The notes: generated by a model from the sequence alone, not told the origin. A stretch of DNA of 17,771 nt from Defluviitaleaceae bacterium (GCA_009782245.1 WRKK01000343.1:1-17771); one strand, 5' to 3'; positions 1 to 7,397 are shown, numbered from the stretch's first letter. Numbers and translations: made by a program.

Positions 1-20
1 CCCTACAATACGCCTCCCCG

Positions 21-65
21 CCCGCCTGACGGCGGTCAGGTAGGGGCGACCGTCCTCGGTCGCCC
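21..65. repeat. Palindromic repeat with nested 20-bp insert (left edge)
   Basis: Two palindromes lie side by side. Bases 21-40 read CCCGCCTGACGGCGGTCAGG, a copy of the 20-bp element found five more times in this window. Bases 44-65 form a hairpin with 9-bp arms GGGCGACCG and CGGTCGCCC around the loop TCCT. The same larger hairpin occurs inverted at 17726-17747, where the 20-bp element is absent and the flank runs directly from CTCG into TAGGGG. No coding potential is visible. A dispersed, non-coding repeat is the simplest reading. Confidence 0.8.
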
Positions 66-181
66 GTCCCCCCACCCATAAATCGTTTAAGTTAATGACA
101 GTAATATTATCCGCCCCTACGTTTATGTCGCTACTTGTTGGATACATCTTCTAAAAGGCAAAATGTAGGCAAAACTTTTTT

Positions 182-186
182 GGAGG
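182..186 (+). promoter_or_regulatory. Ribosome binding site of the GH4 gene
   Basis: GGAGG lies six bases before the ATG at 193 and fixes that start. No convincing -35/-10 pair was found between the edge repeat and this site. Confidence 0.8.
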
Positions 187-192
187 ATTAAC

Positions 193-1467
193 ATGAAAAC
201 AGCGAACATTGTATTTATAGGAGCAGGCAGTATGTCGTTTGGTGTGCCCACTTTTCAGGATTTGTTTACCACGCCAGAACTAGCAGGTGCAGAATTGCGG
301 CTGGTTGACATTGACCCCGAAAATTTGGAGAGAATGTACGGCTTGGCGTTAAAAATGAACGAAGTCTCGGGCTTAAATTTCAAGATAACAAAAACGGTTG
401 ACAGGCTACAAGCCTTACCAGGAGCGGATTACGTAGTAAACAGTCTAGCAATAGAGCGTTGCGAACTGTGGAAACACGATTTTCGAGTGCCGCTAAAGCA
501 CGGTATTAAGCATTGTTTGGGCGAAAACGGCGGGCCTGGTGCGTTGTTTTTCTCTATGCGGACGATTCCGCTTATATTGGAAATTTGTGCTGATATGGAA
601 AAATTATGCCCAAACGCTTGGTTCTTAAATTTTTCCAACCCCGAAAGCCGCATTGTGCTGGCGGTCAACAAGTACACCAAAATAAAGTGCATAGGCTTGT
701 GCCACGGAATTTTTATGGGGCAAAATTCCGTTGCCGATATTTTAGGCGTAGATTCCGATGAAATTGTTGTTACCGCCGCTGGGCTTAACCATTTTCAATG
801 GCTTATGTCGATTCGCCGCAAAGCCGATAATACTGACTTGTATCCCGCATTGGCGGAAAAGGAAAAAACGTTTGACCCAACTTTTATGCCGTTTTCCCGC
901 AAAATTTTTAGAACGTTCAACTATTGGCCAACTTGCTCGGACGACCACATGGGCGAATACTTGATGTATGGCTATGAGGGCGGTATGCACGGCTACGATT
1001 TTGATTGGGACGAACAAGAGCGCATAAATATGCGAAAAAATATTGCCGATATGGTCTCGGGGGCAACTGATGTTAAAGATTGGCTGCATAAATCTGGCGA
1101 AAAAGCCGTTGAGGTGCTAACTGCACTGCATACGGGCGTACAAGCCAATATTTCGGCGGCGATAGTGTACAACGGCGGGGCAATAACCAATCTGCCAACC
1201 GATTTAGCAGTAGAGATTCCCATAGTAGTAAGCGGTAGCGGCGTTAGCAAGGCACATATTGGCGATATGCCAAAAGGCACAGTCTCGCTAATGAACCTGC
1301 AAGTTGGCGCGCAACAGCTGGCAGTTGATGCCGCCGTTTTCGGCGATAAAAACCTAGCAAGGCAAGCGTTATTATGCGATCCCGTCATAAACGACACAAA
1401 CGCCGCCGAAAAAATTCTTGAAGAATTGTGGGAAATTAACAAGCAATACATAAAATGCGTGATATGA
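193..1467 (+). CDS. GH4 family NAD-dependent glycosidase, glucuronidase-like subgroup
   Basis: This 424-residue cytoplasmic protein belongs to glycoside hydrolase family 4, whose members use NAD+ and a divalent metal in a redox-elimination mechanism. The N-terminal Rossmann motif FIGAGSMSFG (8-17) binds NAD. The NPESR segment (149-153), Cys170-His171 and the His200 in GLNH are at the places expected for substrate and metal binding. In this family the residues after Cys-His divide subgroups: CHSV is typical of alpha-glucosidases and galactosidases, CHEV of 6-phospho-alpha-glucosidases, and CHG of alpha-glucuronidase-like enzymes. This protein reads CHGI, so an alpha-glucuronidase or alpha-galacturonidase is more likely than MelA. 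Length is slightly below the usual 430-480 residues but no motif is missing. A GH30 gene follows 128 bp downstream on the same strand, with a repeat between them. The exact substrate is inferred from the motif only. Confidence 0.88.
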   Translation: MKTANIVFIGAGSMSFGVPTFQDLFTTPELAGAELRLVDIDPENLERMYGLALKMNEVSGLNFKITKTVDRLQALPGADYVVNSLAIERCELWKHDFRVPLKHGIKHCLGENGGPGALFFSMRTIPLILEICADMEKLCPNAWFLNFSNPESRIVLAVNKYTKIKCIGLCHGIFMGQNSVADILGVDSDEIVVTAAGLNHFQWLMSIRRKADNTDLYPALAEKEKTFDPTFMPFSRKIFRTFNYWPTCSDDHMGEYLMYGYEGGMHGYDFDWDEQERINMRKNIADMVSGATDVKDWLHKSGEKAVEVLTALHTGVQANISAAIVYNGGAITNLPTDLAVEIPIVVSGSGVSKAHIGDMPKGTVSLMNLQVGAQQLAVDAAVFGDKNLARQALLCDPVINDTNAAEKILEELWEINKQYIKCVI

Positions 1468-1481
1468 TAGGCTAAAGCAAC

Positions 1482-1578
1482 CCAAAACCGTGGGGCTCTG
1501 CCCCACACCCCGCAAGGGACTTCGCCCCTTGACCCCGCAAAATTTTTGATTTTTAGTGGCAACGTCCCACGGTTTTGG
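1482..1578. repeat. 97-bp repeat element with 13-bp terminal inverted repeats
   Basis: The element begins with CCAAAACCGTGGG (1482-1494) and ends with its exact reverse complement CCCACGGTTTTGG (1566-1578). Inside are GC-rich hairpins (GTGGGGC/GCCCCAC and CAAGGG/CCCTTG) followed by an A/T tract. Related internal sequence is present near 6124-6230 and 7403-7506, where it is interrupted by 20-bp palindromes. It fills the gap between the GH4 and GH30 genes. The perfect termini make it resemble a small non-autonomous mobile element (MITE), but no target duplication was established. Its hairpins could also affect transcript processing. Confidence 0.7.
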
Positions 1579-1595
1579 AGATTTTGAGGTAAAAA

Positions 1596-3086
1596 ATGAC
1601 TAAAACATTGAAAATTCTGTTGTTGGCGGCATTTTTTGGGCTTGTTGCCTGTGGCGATGCCGATAATTCAACAGAAATGGGAGAAATTATGGGAAATATT
1701 GAAAATATCACAAACGCCGAAAACATACGGAACAGCCGTATTACTTCGGACGTACGAGTTTTTACCACCACCAGCGACCAGCAATTTATGTTCGCAGAAA
1801 TGGACAGCACAACCGCTGTACCTACCGCTAATTTGGCGGACGTAGGCGAAGAAATCACGCTGAATTTTGATCAGCAATTTCAAACAATAGAGGGCTTTGG
1901 TGCATCTATGACGGATTCTAGCGCTTATGTTATGCACCAGCTTTCGGCGGAAGATATGGACAGGCTTATGGTGGAGCTGTTTAGCCCCACGGACGGGATT
2001 GGGCTATCTGTGTTGCGGCAAACGATAGGTGCAAGCGATTTCGCCCGTGAAATGTATAATTATGCGCCCGACCACGATACAACCCTCGCCAATTTTTCCA
2101 TTGACTACGATAGAGAGCATATTATCCCGCTTTTGCACCGTGCAATGGAACTTAACCCACAGCTAATGATAATGGCATCGCCGTGGAGCCCGCCTGGCTG
2201 GATGAAGACAACTGGTAGCATGATAGGTGGACAACTTTTGCCAGAATATTACGAGGTTTATGCTGAATATTTTGTAAAGTTTATACAGGAATATGCGGCG
2301 GCGGGGATAACGATTAGTGCCGTTACGCCGCAAAATGAGCCGCTTTACGTACCTGGCGATTATCCAGGCAACTTTATGGACGCTGATATTCAGGCAAATT
2401 TTATAAATACGGCACTCGGCCCAGCGTTACGGGCGAACTTTCCTAATATTAGGCTGTTTGCCTACGATCACAACTGGGATAACACCGAATTTGCGTTGTC
2501 CGTTTTGCGGCAGGCTGGCGAATTTGTGGACGGCGTTGCGTGGCATCATTACGGCGGTAGCCCAGCCTCGCAAAGTGTTGTGTGGCGAGCGTTCCCAGAA
2601 AGCGAAGTGCATTTTACCGAGGGTTCTGGCGGCGAGTGGCTTTTGCCCTTTAGCAACTCGTTTTTTGGCTTTATTGACAACACTATCGGCGTGTTACGCA
2701 ACCAAGGCAAAACCAAAATTTTGTGGAATGTCGCATTAGATCAAGACAACGGCCCGTTTATACCCGCCCCAGAGCGGCGTTCAACGGTGCATGGCATAGC
2801 CCGCATAAATACCGAAACTGGCGAATATACTTACAATCTGGAATATTATGTATTGTCGCATTTTTCCAAGTTTATCCGCCCTGGCGCTATCCGCATTTTT
2901 TCTAATATTGGAGAAAACCTCAACAATGTGGCGGTTGTCAACGAAGACGGCAGCACCGTTGTTGTTGTGCATAACGCCGCAACCGCCCAAAGAAACGTAA
3001 AAATAACCCTGGAAGATTACTCTTTTAGCTATGTTTTGTTGCCGCAATCAGCAACTACATTTGTGTTTGATACGGATTTGCGGTAA
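1596..3086 (+). CDS. GH30 family glycoside hydrolase, lipoprotein
   Basis: This 496-residue protein is predicted to be anchored outside the membrane. It has a short hydrophobic signal ending in the lipobox LVAC with Cys19, then a Ser/Asn/Glu-rich spacer to about residue 85. The catalytic barrel carries the GH30 hallmarks: IEGFGASMTDSSA (98-110), SPWSPPGWMKTT (195-206), the acid/base Glu248 in PQNEP and the nucleophile Glu342 in FTEG. A C-terminal beta domain follows to the end (YYVLSHFSKFIRPGA from 417, then beta strands). GH30 includes glucosylceramidase-like, beta-1,6-glucanase, beta-xylosidase and xylanase members. The motif pattern fits the glucosylceramidase/glucanase branch, but the substrate cannot be fixed from the sequence. 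A GAGGT ribosome site lies close before the ATG. It may be co-transcribed with the upstream GH4 gene, since no separate promoter was recognised. Confidence 0.9.
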   Translation: MTKTLKILLLAAFFGLVACGDADNSTEMGEIMGNIENITNAENIRNSRITSDVRVFTTTSDQQFMFAEMDSTTAVPTANLADVGEEITLNFDQQFQTIEGFGASMTDSSAYVMHQLSAEDMDRLMVELFSPTDGIGLSVLRQTIGASDFAREMYNYAPDHDTTLANFSIDYDREHIIPLLHRAMELNPQLMIMASPWSPPGWMKTTGSMIGGQLLPEYYEVYAEYFVKFIQEYAAAGITISAVTPQNEPLYVPGDYPGNFMDADIQANFINTALGPALRANFPNIRLFAYDHNWDNTEFALSVLRQAGEFVDGVAWHHYGGSPASQSVVWRAFPESEVHFTEGSGGEWLLPFSNSFFGFIDNTIGVLRNQGKTKILWNVALDQDNGPFIPAPERRSTVHGIARINTETGEYTYNLEYYVLSHFSKFIRPGAIRIFSNIGENLNNVAVVNEDGSTVVVVHNAATAQRNVKITLEDYSFSYVLLPQSATTFVFDTDLR

Positions 3087-3121
3087 AGTATATTCAACTG
3101 AATTTTGGGCGATTTTTCCAA

Positions 3122-3151
3122 AAAAGGAGCGGCATAATGCCCGCTCCTTTT
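3122..3151. terminator. Bidirectional intrinsic terminator
   Basis: An 11-bp stem, AAAAGGAGCGG (3122-3132) with CCGCTCCTTTT (3141-3151), closes an 8-nt loop. T-rich tracts follow on either strand. It lies between the convergent GH30 gene (stop at 3086) and the Cthe_2159-like gene (stop at 3166), so it can end both transcripts. Confidence 0.88.
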
Positions 3152-3165
3152 GTATTTTGCAGGTT

Positions 3166-4788
3166 TTATCGCCCTCTACCACGAGGCGGTGCGGCTCTAT
3201 TTCCAGCATTTCCAACATTCCCGACATTTACCCTCATAAACACAGAACCCAACAAAACCTCGGAAATCCGCTCGCCGTCTACATACAGCAAATAACTTTC
3301 CCCAATTTCAAACACCGAACTAGAAAACGCCGATGCGGGGAACGAATTTTCGGCGACATGGCTTAACAGCAGATTTCCGCCGAAATCTCGCAATTCTACC
3401 AACGTGCCAGCCGCCAGCCGTTGCGGAAACGTAACCATCAAAACAGGCTGTGTTGAGCCAGCGTACACGCTTCTGACCGTGCCAGCGGTTATCAGTTCGC
3501 CGCCCGTTACCGTAAAAATGCCGTCCTGCTCAATCGCATCAGCCCCGAAACCGTGGGACGGTGCGGTTATTTGCAACAGTCCGCCCTCCAAAAATGTGTT
3601 GCCGTTGGAATCGATGCCGTCATTTAGGGCGTGTAAAACCACGTGTCCGCCAGCTATTCGCACGAACATCTCGGGATTTATGCCGTATCGTCCTCTTGTG
3701 CCGCCTGTCGGCTCGTTGCTGTCTCTGGCGTTGATTGCGTCATCTCGGGCAAAAATCGTGATGTTTCCGCCTAAAATCGTAATATTTAGCCCCTCGATGC
3801 CCTCGTAGCTGTCCAAAATGTGGATAACGCCGTCCGTTACGATAACCGAGCCGCTTGTCGTCATGCCGTCGTCCACCGCTGTGATTGTGAAGTTGCCGCC
3901 GTTTATCTCGATTGTGGTCTCCGCTTGCAAGCCATCGTCGCCAGCCGTGATTGTGAAGTTTCCGCCGTTTATCGTGATAAATCCACGCTCTGGGTCGTTT
4001 TCGCGGCTGGCACGGATTCCATCGCCCTCGCCGCCGCCGACCAGGTCAAAGTCGCCGCCGTGGATAATCACGCCGTCTCTGCCCTGCAAGGCGTTTCCAT
4101 CCGTGGTAGCGATGTCAAAAACGCCGCCGTATATCGTCAAAACGCCCTGCGAACGCAATCCGTGCCGAAAGCCGCTCCGCACCGTCAAAACGCCCTCGCC
4201 GTCAATCCGCAAATTGGGCTGAATGTAGATTGTGGCGTTTGCGTTGTCGTCTGGGTGGTTCGTGCCGTCCGATACGGTGTTTTCGCCAAGTATCGTGATT
4301 TCCAGTTGTGCCGCTCGTGGTGCAAAAATGGCGAGTCCGTTTTCGTTGTGGATATTCACGCCGTCCAAAATAAGCCGCACAACCTCGTCCGCCGCATCAA
4401 CCAAAATTTGCCCTGTTAATTCGCCTGTCAAAACGTACGTTCCAGCCGTGTTAATGGTCAAAATTCCGCTTGAAAACACTCCCTCGCTGGCGTTTATTCG
4501 GATAAATTCCGCTCCGTTGCCGTTGATTTGGGCGTTGTCGCCGCTGAGTGTAATGATTGTGCTTGCGGCTTGCGGCTCGGCGACCGTTGCAACTGGCTGA
4601 ATTGCGGCGGTTGGGGTTTCCGCCGTTACGATTGTTGTGATTTCTGCCACTTCCGCTACTTCCACAACTTCTGCCACTTCCGCCACATTTGCCAAAGGCT
4701 CGTCAAGTGGATTTGCCGCATTAGCACAACTTGCCAGCACCGCAAATCCGCCAACCGCCGCTAAAATCAAGTTTTTTATGTTTTTCAT
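3166..4788 (-). CDS. Cthe_2159-like (DUF4353) carbohydrate-binding beta-helix lipoprotein
   Basis: This 540-residue protein has a lipoprotein signal with Cys21 in VLASC. A low-complexity Val-Ala-Glu-rich spacer (about 34-50) and an Ala/Thr/Pro-rich stretch follow to about 76. The main domain (about 78-430) is a series of short repeats such as INGGNFTITAGDDGL (273-287) and INGGNFTITAVDDGM (295-309), typical of parallel beta-helix rungs. This pattern matches the Cthe_2159 family. The founding Clostridium thermocellum protein is known to bind cellulose and polygalacturonate, so a surface polysaccharide-binding role is inferred. The C-terminus (about 440-515) looks like a separate beta domain and ends in an Asn/Gly, Pro and Arg-rich tail (GNAGNRAAPPRGRGR). 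GGAAG lies before the ATG. Promoter candidate at 4830-4858. No catalytic function is claimed. Confidence 0.85.
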   Translation of the reverse strand: MKNIKNLILAAVGGFAVLASCANAANPLDEPLANVAEVAEVVEVAEVAEITTIVTAETPTAAIQPVATVAEPQAASTIITLSGDNAQINGNGAEFIRINASEGVFSSGILTINTAGTYVLTGELTGQILVDAADEVVRLILDGVNIHNENGLAIFAPRAAQLEITILGENTVSDGTNHPDDNANATIYIQPNLRIDGEGVLTVRSGFRHGLRSQGVLTIYGGVFDIATTDGNALQGRDGVIIHGGDFDLVGGGEGDGIRASRENDPERGFITINGGNFTITAGDDGLQAETTIEINGGNFTITAVDDGMTTSGSVIVTDGVIHILDSYEGIEGLNITILGGNITIFARDDAINARDSNEPTGGTRGRYGINPEMFVRIAGGHVVLHALNDGIDSNGNTFLEGGLLQITAPSHGFGADAIEQDGIFTVTGGELITAGTVRSVYAGSTQPVLMVTFPQRLAAGTLVELRDFGGNLLLSHVAENSFPASAFSSSVFEIGESYLLYVDGERISEVLLGSVFMRVNVGNVGNAGNRAAPPRGRGR

Positions 4789-4829
4789 AAATGCACTTCC
4801 AATCTAACCGCCCAATCGGCGGTAAGTAC

Positions 4830-4858
4830 AGCTTAACACTTTTGTAATAATTTGTCAA
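4830..4858 (-). promoter_or_regulatory. Promoter candidate for the Cthe_2159-like gene
   Basis: On the minus strand TTGACA (4858-4853) is a perfect -35 hexamer. A 17-base spacer separates it from TAAGCT (4835-4830), a weak -10 that keeps T1, A2 and T6. The predicted start leaves a 5' leader of about 35 bases before the ATG at 4788. The -35 and spacer are almost identical to those at 5375-5403, with 24 of 27 bases shared over 4834-4860 and 5379-5405. This suggests common ancestry or a shared operator. Confidence 0.6.
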
Positions 4859-4909
4859 TATTTTTTTAACTTTTTTGCGGCGTTACCAAATTTTTCCCAT
4901 AAGCAAGCG

Positions 4910-5216
4910 TTAAACCTGCGAAAATCGCCGATATTTCAAAAATGCCAAAGCATTCAGCGAAACCGCTCCCATAAGCAACACCGCCGACACAAAAACCACG
5001 CCCCAAGACGTGTCCATTATCGCCGACCAGTCCTCAATGCGAACCAAGTAATTTTGGTAGACGATTTGCAAAAGTATCGCCACGGCACACGCCCCAAGGC
5101 TGAAAATGGCGTAAATGTTCCAATTTTTGGCTTGGTTTTGCTATGCTTATTGTTGGAGCAATCCACGCCGATAAGCCTAATATAAGGCTTGCGATGTTTA
5201 GCCATGCGTAACCCAT
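4910..5216 (-). pseudogene. Frameshifted small membrane protein gene
   Basis: Reading from the ATG at 5216 gives a hydrophobic start (MGYAWLNIASLILGLSAWIA). The frame then changes near the A5 tract at about 5121-5130. In the next frame a sensible sequence continues: NWNIYAIFSLGACAVAILLQ, LVRIEDWSAIMDT and a last hydrophobic segment, ending in LKYRRFSQV and a stop at 4910. The span of 307 bases is one more than a multiple of three, as expected for a single extra base. Restoring the frame would give a protein of about 101 residues with three membrane segments, similar to small hypothetical membrane proteins I recall from Clostridia. A GGGGG-type ribosome site precedes the ATG. This may be a real pseudogene or an assembly or sequencing error; the downstream frame shows no other damage, so inactivation, if real, is recent. 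Confidence 0.72.
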
Positions 5217-5315
5217 TTTTTTAACCCCCTTTTTTAGAAAACTTTCGTTATTTTACGGCATTTTTCGCCTTTTTGCCAAGTTTTATACTTTCCTTGGAAA
5301 TCCACCGCCCATAGC

Positions 5316-5344
5316 ATTATACAACATAATTTTCTGCTCGTCAA
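5316..5344 (-). promoter_or_regulatory. Strong sigma-A-type promoter upstream of the frameshifted gene
   Basis: On the minus strand TTGACG (5344-5339) and a perfect TATAAT (5321-5316) are separated by exactly 17 bases. Transcription would start near 5309, giving a leader of roughly 90 bases before the ATG at 5216. It is the best consensus promoter in the window. Confidence 0.75.
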
Positions 5345-5374
5345 TTTTTTTGAAAATTTTTCGCAATGCCAATT

Positions 5375-5403
5375 AATTTAACATTTTTGTAACAATTTGT
5401 CAA
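5375..5403 (-). promoter_or_regulatory. Second promoter candidate upstream of the frameshifted gene
   Basis: TTGACA (5403-5398) is followed after 17 bases by TAAATT (5380-5375) on the minus strand. It lies just beyond the stop of the 129-residue protein gene and about 60 bp upstream of the promoter at 5316-5344, so the two could be used in tandem. Its -35 and spacer closely match the promoter at 4830-4858. Confidence 0.55.
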
Positions 5404-5424
5404 TCTGATAAACAAAACTCATAT

Positions 5425-5814
5425 TCATTTCATAATCTTCGCTCGAGCATTCCTATCCGCCACAAGCCGCAAAATCTCCGCACATTGTTCGGGAATCTTC
5501 GCTCCCTCGTTGCCTGTTGCATTGCCAATCGCAAAAATAATCCGCTGAATCTGCTCATCGTAATGCACCAACGAATTGTGCAGCATGGGATCGCTGTACC
5601 GCAACACATCAGCGATTTTTTGCAAATTTTCGGCATTTTCGGGAAATCGTCTTGCCAAACTTTCCACATCGGCGTGCATTAGCCGTAGAACTGCAACATT
5701 CTGCTTAATTTCGGCATCTCTTTCTTGTATGACATCGAAGCCGCCTTTGATTAGCACCAAATAAACGCCAAAAACCGCCGCCAGCAGGATATGCAAAAAC
5801 ACAAAAACTCTCAA
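5425..5814 (-). CDS. Small membrane-anchored protein of unknown function (129 aa)
   Basis: No function is recognised. An N-terminal hydrophobic segment (about 3-23) is followed by a polar, probably helical region to the end, with many charged residues and no cysteine. The protein likely has a single membrane anchor with the rest on one face. The start is a TTG at 5814, chosen because a strong GGAGGA lies six bases upstream (5821-5826). The gene follows the 82-residue membrane protein gene after only 15 bases, so the two are almost certainly co-transcribed. The C-terminal region (LVADRNARAKIMK) resembles hypothetical proteins I recall from Clostridia, but this is a memory-based impression. Confidence 0.72.
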   Translation of the reverse strand: MRVFVFLHILLAAVFGVYLVLIKGGFDVIQERDAEIKQNVAVLRLMHADVESLARRFPENAENLQKIADVLRYSDPMLHNSLVHYDEQIQRIIFAIGNATGNEGAKIPEQCAEILRLVADRNARAKIMK

Positions 5815-5829
5815 CGGAAATCCTCCGTA

Positions 5830-6078
5830 TCAAGCACTTTCTCGCACGACAAATATTGCCGACAGCGTAACCTGCAAAACCAAATATCGCCAAGCCACCA
5901 TCGGAAAAGCCACCAACCACGGGGCTTTTTTCAGTTTTCCCACCACATAAAAACTGCCAAACGCCACGCTGCCAATCCCAGCAAGCAACAGCACATACGC
6001 CAAAATAAACGTCGCCGTTATCGGCACAACCAAAAACAACGCCGTTGCGACTATTCCTGCAATAATCGCCAATATCAT
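5830..6078 (-). CDS. Small integral membrane protein of unknown function (82 aa)
   Basis: The protein is hydrophobic nearly throughout, with about three membrane segments (roughly 2-20, 22-46 and 54-78). A short basic turn, GKLKKAPW (47-54), separates the second and third. No catalytic motif is visible. The ATG at 6078 has no clear Shine-Dalgarno sequence, only an A-rich leader, so translation may be weak or the start may differ. The short gap to the next gene and the shared strand indicate a two-gene unit encoding membrane components. Its upstream side is the 313-bp repeat region. Confidence 0.65.
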   Translation of the reverse strand: MILAIIAGIVATALFLVVPITATFILAYVLLLAGIGSVAFGSFYVVGKLKKAPWLVAFPMVAWRYLVLQVTLSAIFVVRESA

Positions 6079-6190
6079 TATAATTCTTTAATTTTTGAAA
6101 TCCATGAAAATTCATCCTAAACCTTAAAACCTTGGGGCGCTGCCCTCCGCCTGCCAGTGGGCAGACAAACCCCGCAAGGAGCACGCCCCT

Positions 6191-6210
6191 CCCGCCTGCC
6201 GGCGGGCAGG
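6191..6210. repeat. 20-bp palindromic element, insertion copy
   Basis: The sequence CCCGCCTGCCGGCGGGCAGG interrupts a host repeat between CGCCCCT and TGACCC. The uninterrupted junction is present at about 1523-1535. The same insertion at the same host position is found at 7469-7488. Confidence 0.8.
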
Positions 6211-6288
6211 TGACCCGCTAAATTTTTTAACGGTTTTTGGTGTTAATTTGATGGTTTATGGGTTAAATTTGCGGTGGGCATTTTGTAG

Positions 6289-6331
6289 GGGCGACCGACC
6301 CCTGCCCGTCCGTTAGGCGGGTCGGTCGCCC
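6289..6331. repeat. GGGCGACCG hairpin carrying an inserted 21-bp palindrome
   Basis: Arms at 6289-6301 and 6319-6331 pair over 13 bp. Removing bases 6301-6321 leaves a 22-base hairpin with a single mismatch to the one at 44-65. The removed segment, read on the other strand, begins CCCGCCTAACGG and ends GGGCAGG, so it belongs to the same 20-bp family. Confidence 0.72.
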
Positions 6332-6391
6332 GTTTTCCCATTCCGATGTCGCCCGTTTGCCAGTTTTGATTATCGCCAAATTGCCACAATA

Positions 6392-7381
6392 TCAACCCCC
6401 GCCCAACATCTCCTCCATCAACACAGCTTGCCGCAATACATCATCATAACTTTGCACCCGCACATCAACATTACCCACACAATCGCCAAAAAACTGTATA
6501 GATTTCAAAAAAGAATCATCGGCTGGCAACTTTTGCAGGTTGTCTTTTTGGGCGACTCTTATGCGAACCGTTGGCGGAAAATCGGCGGGTGCTGTTAGGA
6601 TTCTGTCGGTGAAGATGCTGCCTTTACTGCCCCATATATCAAGGTTACAGCGGTAATCGTTATCCATTCCAAAAGAAAGTTGGGCTGTTGTGCCGTTTTC
6701 GTTTGTCATTGTGGCGTTGCCGAATAAATCTACCGCAAAATTGGGGCTGTAATTTAGGTTAAAATTGGCGATTTTGGCGGTTTTACCCAATAATATTGCC
6801 GCTAATTTTACCGTATATCCGCCGCAATCCAGCAATGCACCGCCGCCCATTTCTTTGCTGTATCTAAAATCATTTGTCCCCCTAAAAGGAAAGCCGAAAT
6901 CTATTTTTATCAAGCGGGTTTCGCCGATTGTGCCTTTTGCCAGCTCTTCCTGTATGTAGGCTATTTGGCTGTGAAATTGAAACATATAATTTTCGTGGAC
7001 AGCTAAATTGCTGGCTTTGGCTATATCGAGCAATGTTTGCGTATGTTGCAGATTGGTTGTAAACGGTTTTTCCAGCAAAATATGCTTGCCGTTTTTTAGG
7101 GTTTTTTTTGCCCAGTCAAAATGCAACGCTGGCGGCAACGGAATATACACGCAATCCGCATCGCTGGCGAGTAAATTTGTGTAGCCCGCTATAACTTTTC
7201 CGCCGTATTCCTTACAAAAATTTTCCGCTTTACCCTGCTCTTCCGCAAAAAACCCGCCGCCGTGCCATTCGTCCGCCGTAGCAAAGGCAACCCCAACAAA
7301 CTCAAACAAACCACTTTTTTTTAACGCTGGCATAAACCGCCTAAAAGCTATTTCCGACGGACACAATACGCCTATTTTCAT
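6392..7381 (-). CDS. Gfo/Idh/MocA family NAD(P)-dependent sugar oxidoreductase
   Basis: This 329-residue enzyme has an N-terminal nucleotide-binding fold starting MKIGVLCPSEIAFRRF and the family motif EKP (104-106, in LLEKPF). The C-terminal part has the usual mixed beta sheet, with GGGALLDCGGYTV in the substrate region. The usual GxGxxG is replaced by GVLCPS, as in some polysaccharide-cluster members. Lying just after an NDP-hexose 2,3-dehydratase, the protein most likely acts as the 3-ketoreductase that turns the 2,3-dehydratase product into an NDP-2-deoxy-4-ketosugar, as in antibiotic deoxysugar pathways. That assignment is inferred from context. The ATG at 7381 was chosen over an in-frame TTG at 7405 because AAAGGAG lies eight bases before it. 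A 130-bp repeat-filled gap separates it from the dehydratase gene. Confidence 0.82.
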   Translation of the reverse strand: MKIGVLCPSEIAFRRFMPALKKSGLFEFVGVAFATADEWHGGGFFAEEQGKAENFCKEYGGKVIAGYTNLLASDADCVYIPLPPALHFDWAKKTLKNGKHILLEKPFTTNLQHTQTLLDIAKASNLAVHENYMFQFHSQIAYIQEELAKGTIGETRLIKIDFGFPFRGTNDFRYSKEMGGGALLDCGGYTVKLAAILLGKTAKIANFNLNYSPNFAVDLFGNATMTNENGTTAQLSFGMDNDYRCNLDIWGSKGSIFTDRILTAPADFPPTVRIRVAQKDNLQKLPADDSFLKSIQFFGDCVGNVDVRVQSYDDVLRQAVLMEEMLGGG

Positions 7382-7389
7382 AATCACAA

Positions 7390-7397
7390 CTCCTTTC
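7390..7397 (-). promoter_or_regulatory. Ribosome binding site deciding the oxidoreductase start
   Basis: The minus strand reads AAAGGAG eight bases before the ATG at 7381. The upstream in-frame TTG at 7405 would place this site inside the coding region and has no site of its own. Confidence 0.75.

Larger units (their letters stand above)
6079..6391. repeat. Gene-free 313-bp region of nested palindromic repeats
   Basis: No credible gene lies here. From about 6124 to 6230 is a copy of the repeat seen at 1482-1578 and 7403-7506. It is interrupted twice by 20-bp palindromes: a degenerate copy at 6146-6165 and CCCGCCTGCCGGCGGGCAGG at 6191-6210. A second repeat at 6289-6331 has 13-bp arms GGGCGACCGACCC and GGGTCGGTCGCCC and contains a reverse-oriented 21-bp relative of the same palindrome (6301-6321). 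The rest is A/T-rich and shows no clear promoter. Confidence 0.75.

Noticed and set aside
993..1562. 189-codon open frame antisense to the GH4 gene
   Set aside because: It runs through the GH4 coding region and the repeat at 1482-1578; composition is that of a reverse-strand shadow.
3818..4419. Long open frames on the + strand opposite the Cthe_2159-like gene
   Set aside because: They are antisense shadows of a repetitive beta-helix gene, Pro/Ser- and Cys/Val-rich, with no ribosome site or recognisable domain.
4789..5424. Riboswitch in the leaders of the middle genes
   Set aside because: The leaders are A/T-rich with no recognisable conserved core or competing terminator hairpin.
5705..6184. 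159-codon minus-strand frame across the two small membrane protein genes
   Set aside because: It overlaps two better genes with good spacing and membrane segments, begins in a repeat and is Cys/Gly/Arg-rich.
6146..6331. CRISPR-like array
   Set aside because: The palindromes are irregularly spaced, nested inside other repeats and not separated by uniform spacers; no cas gene is present.
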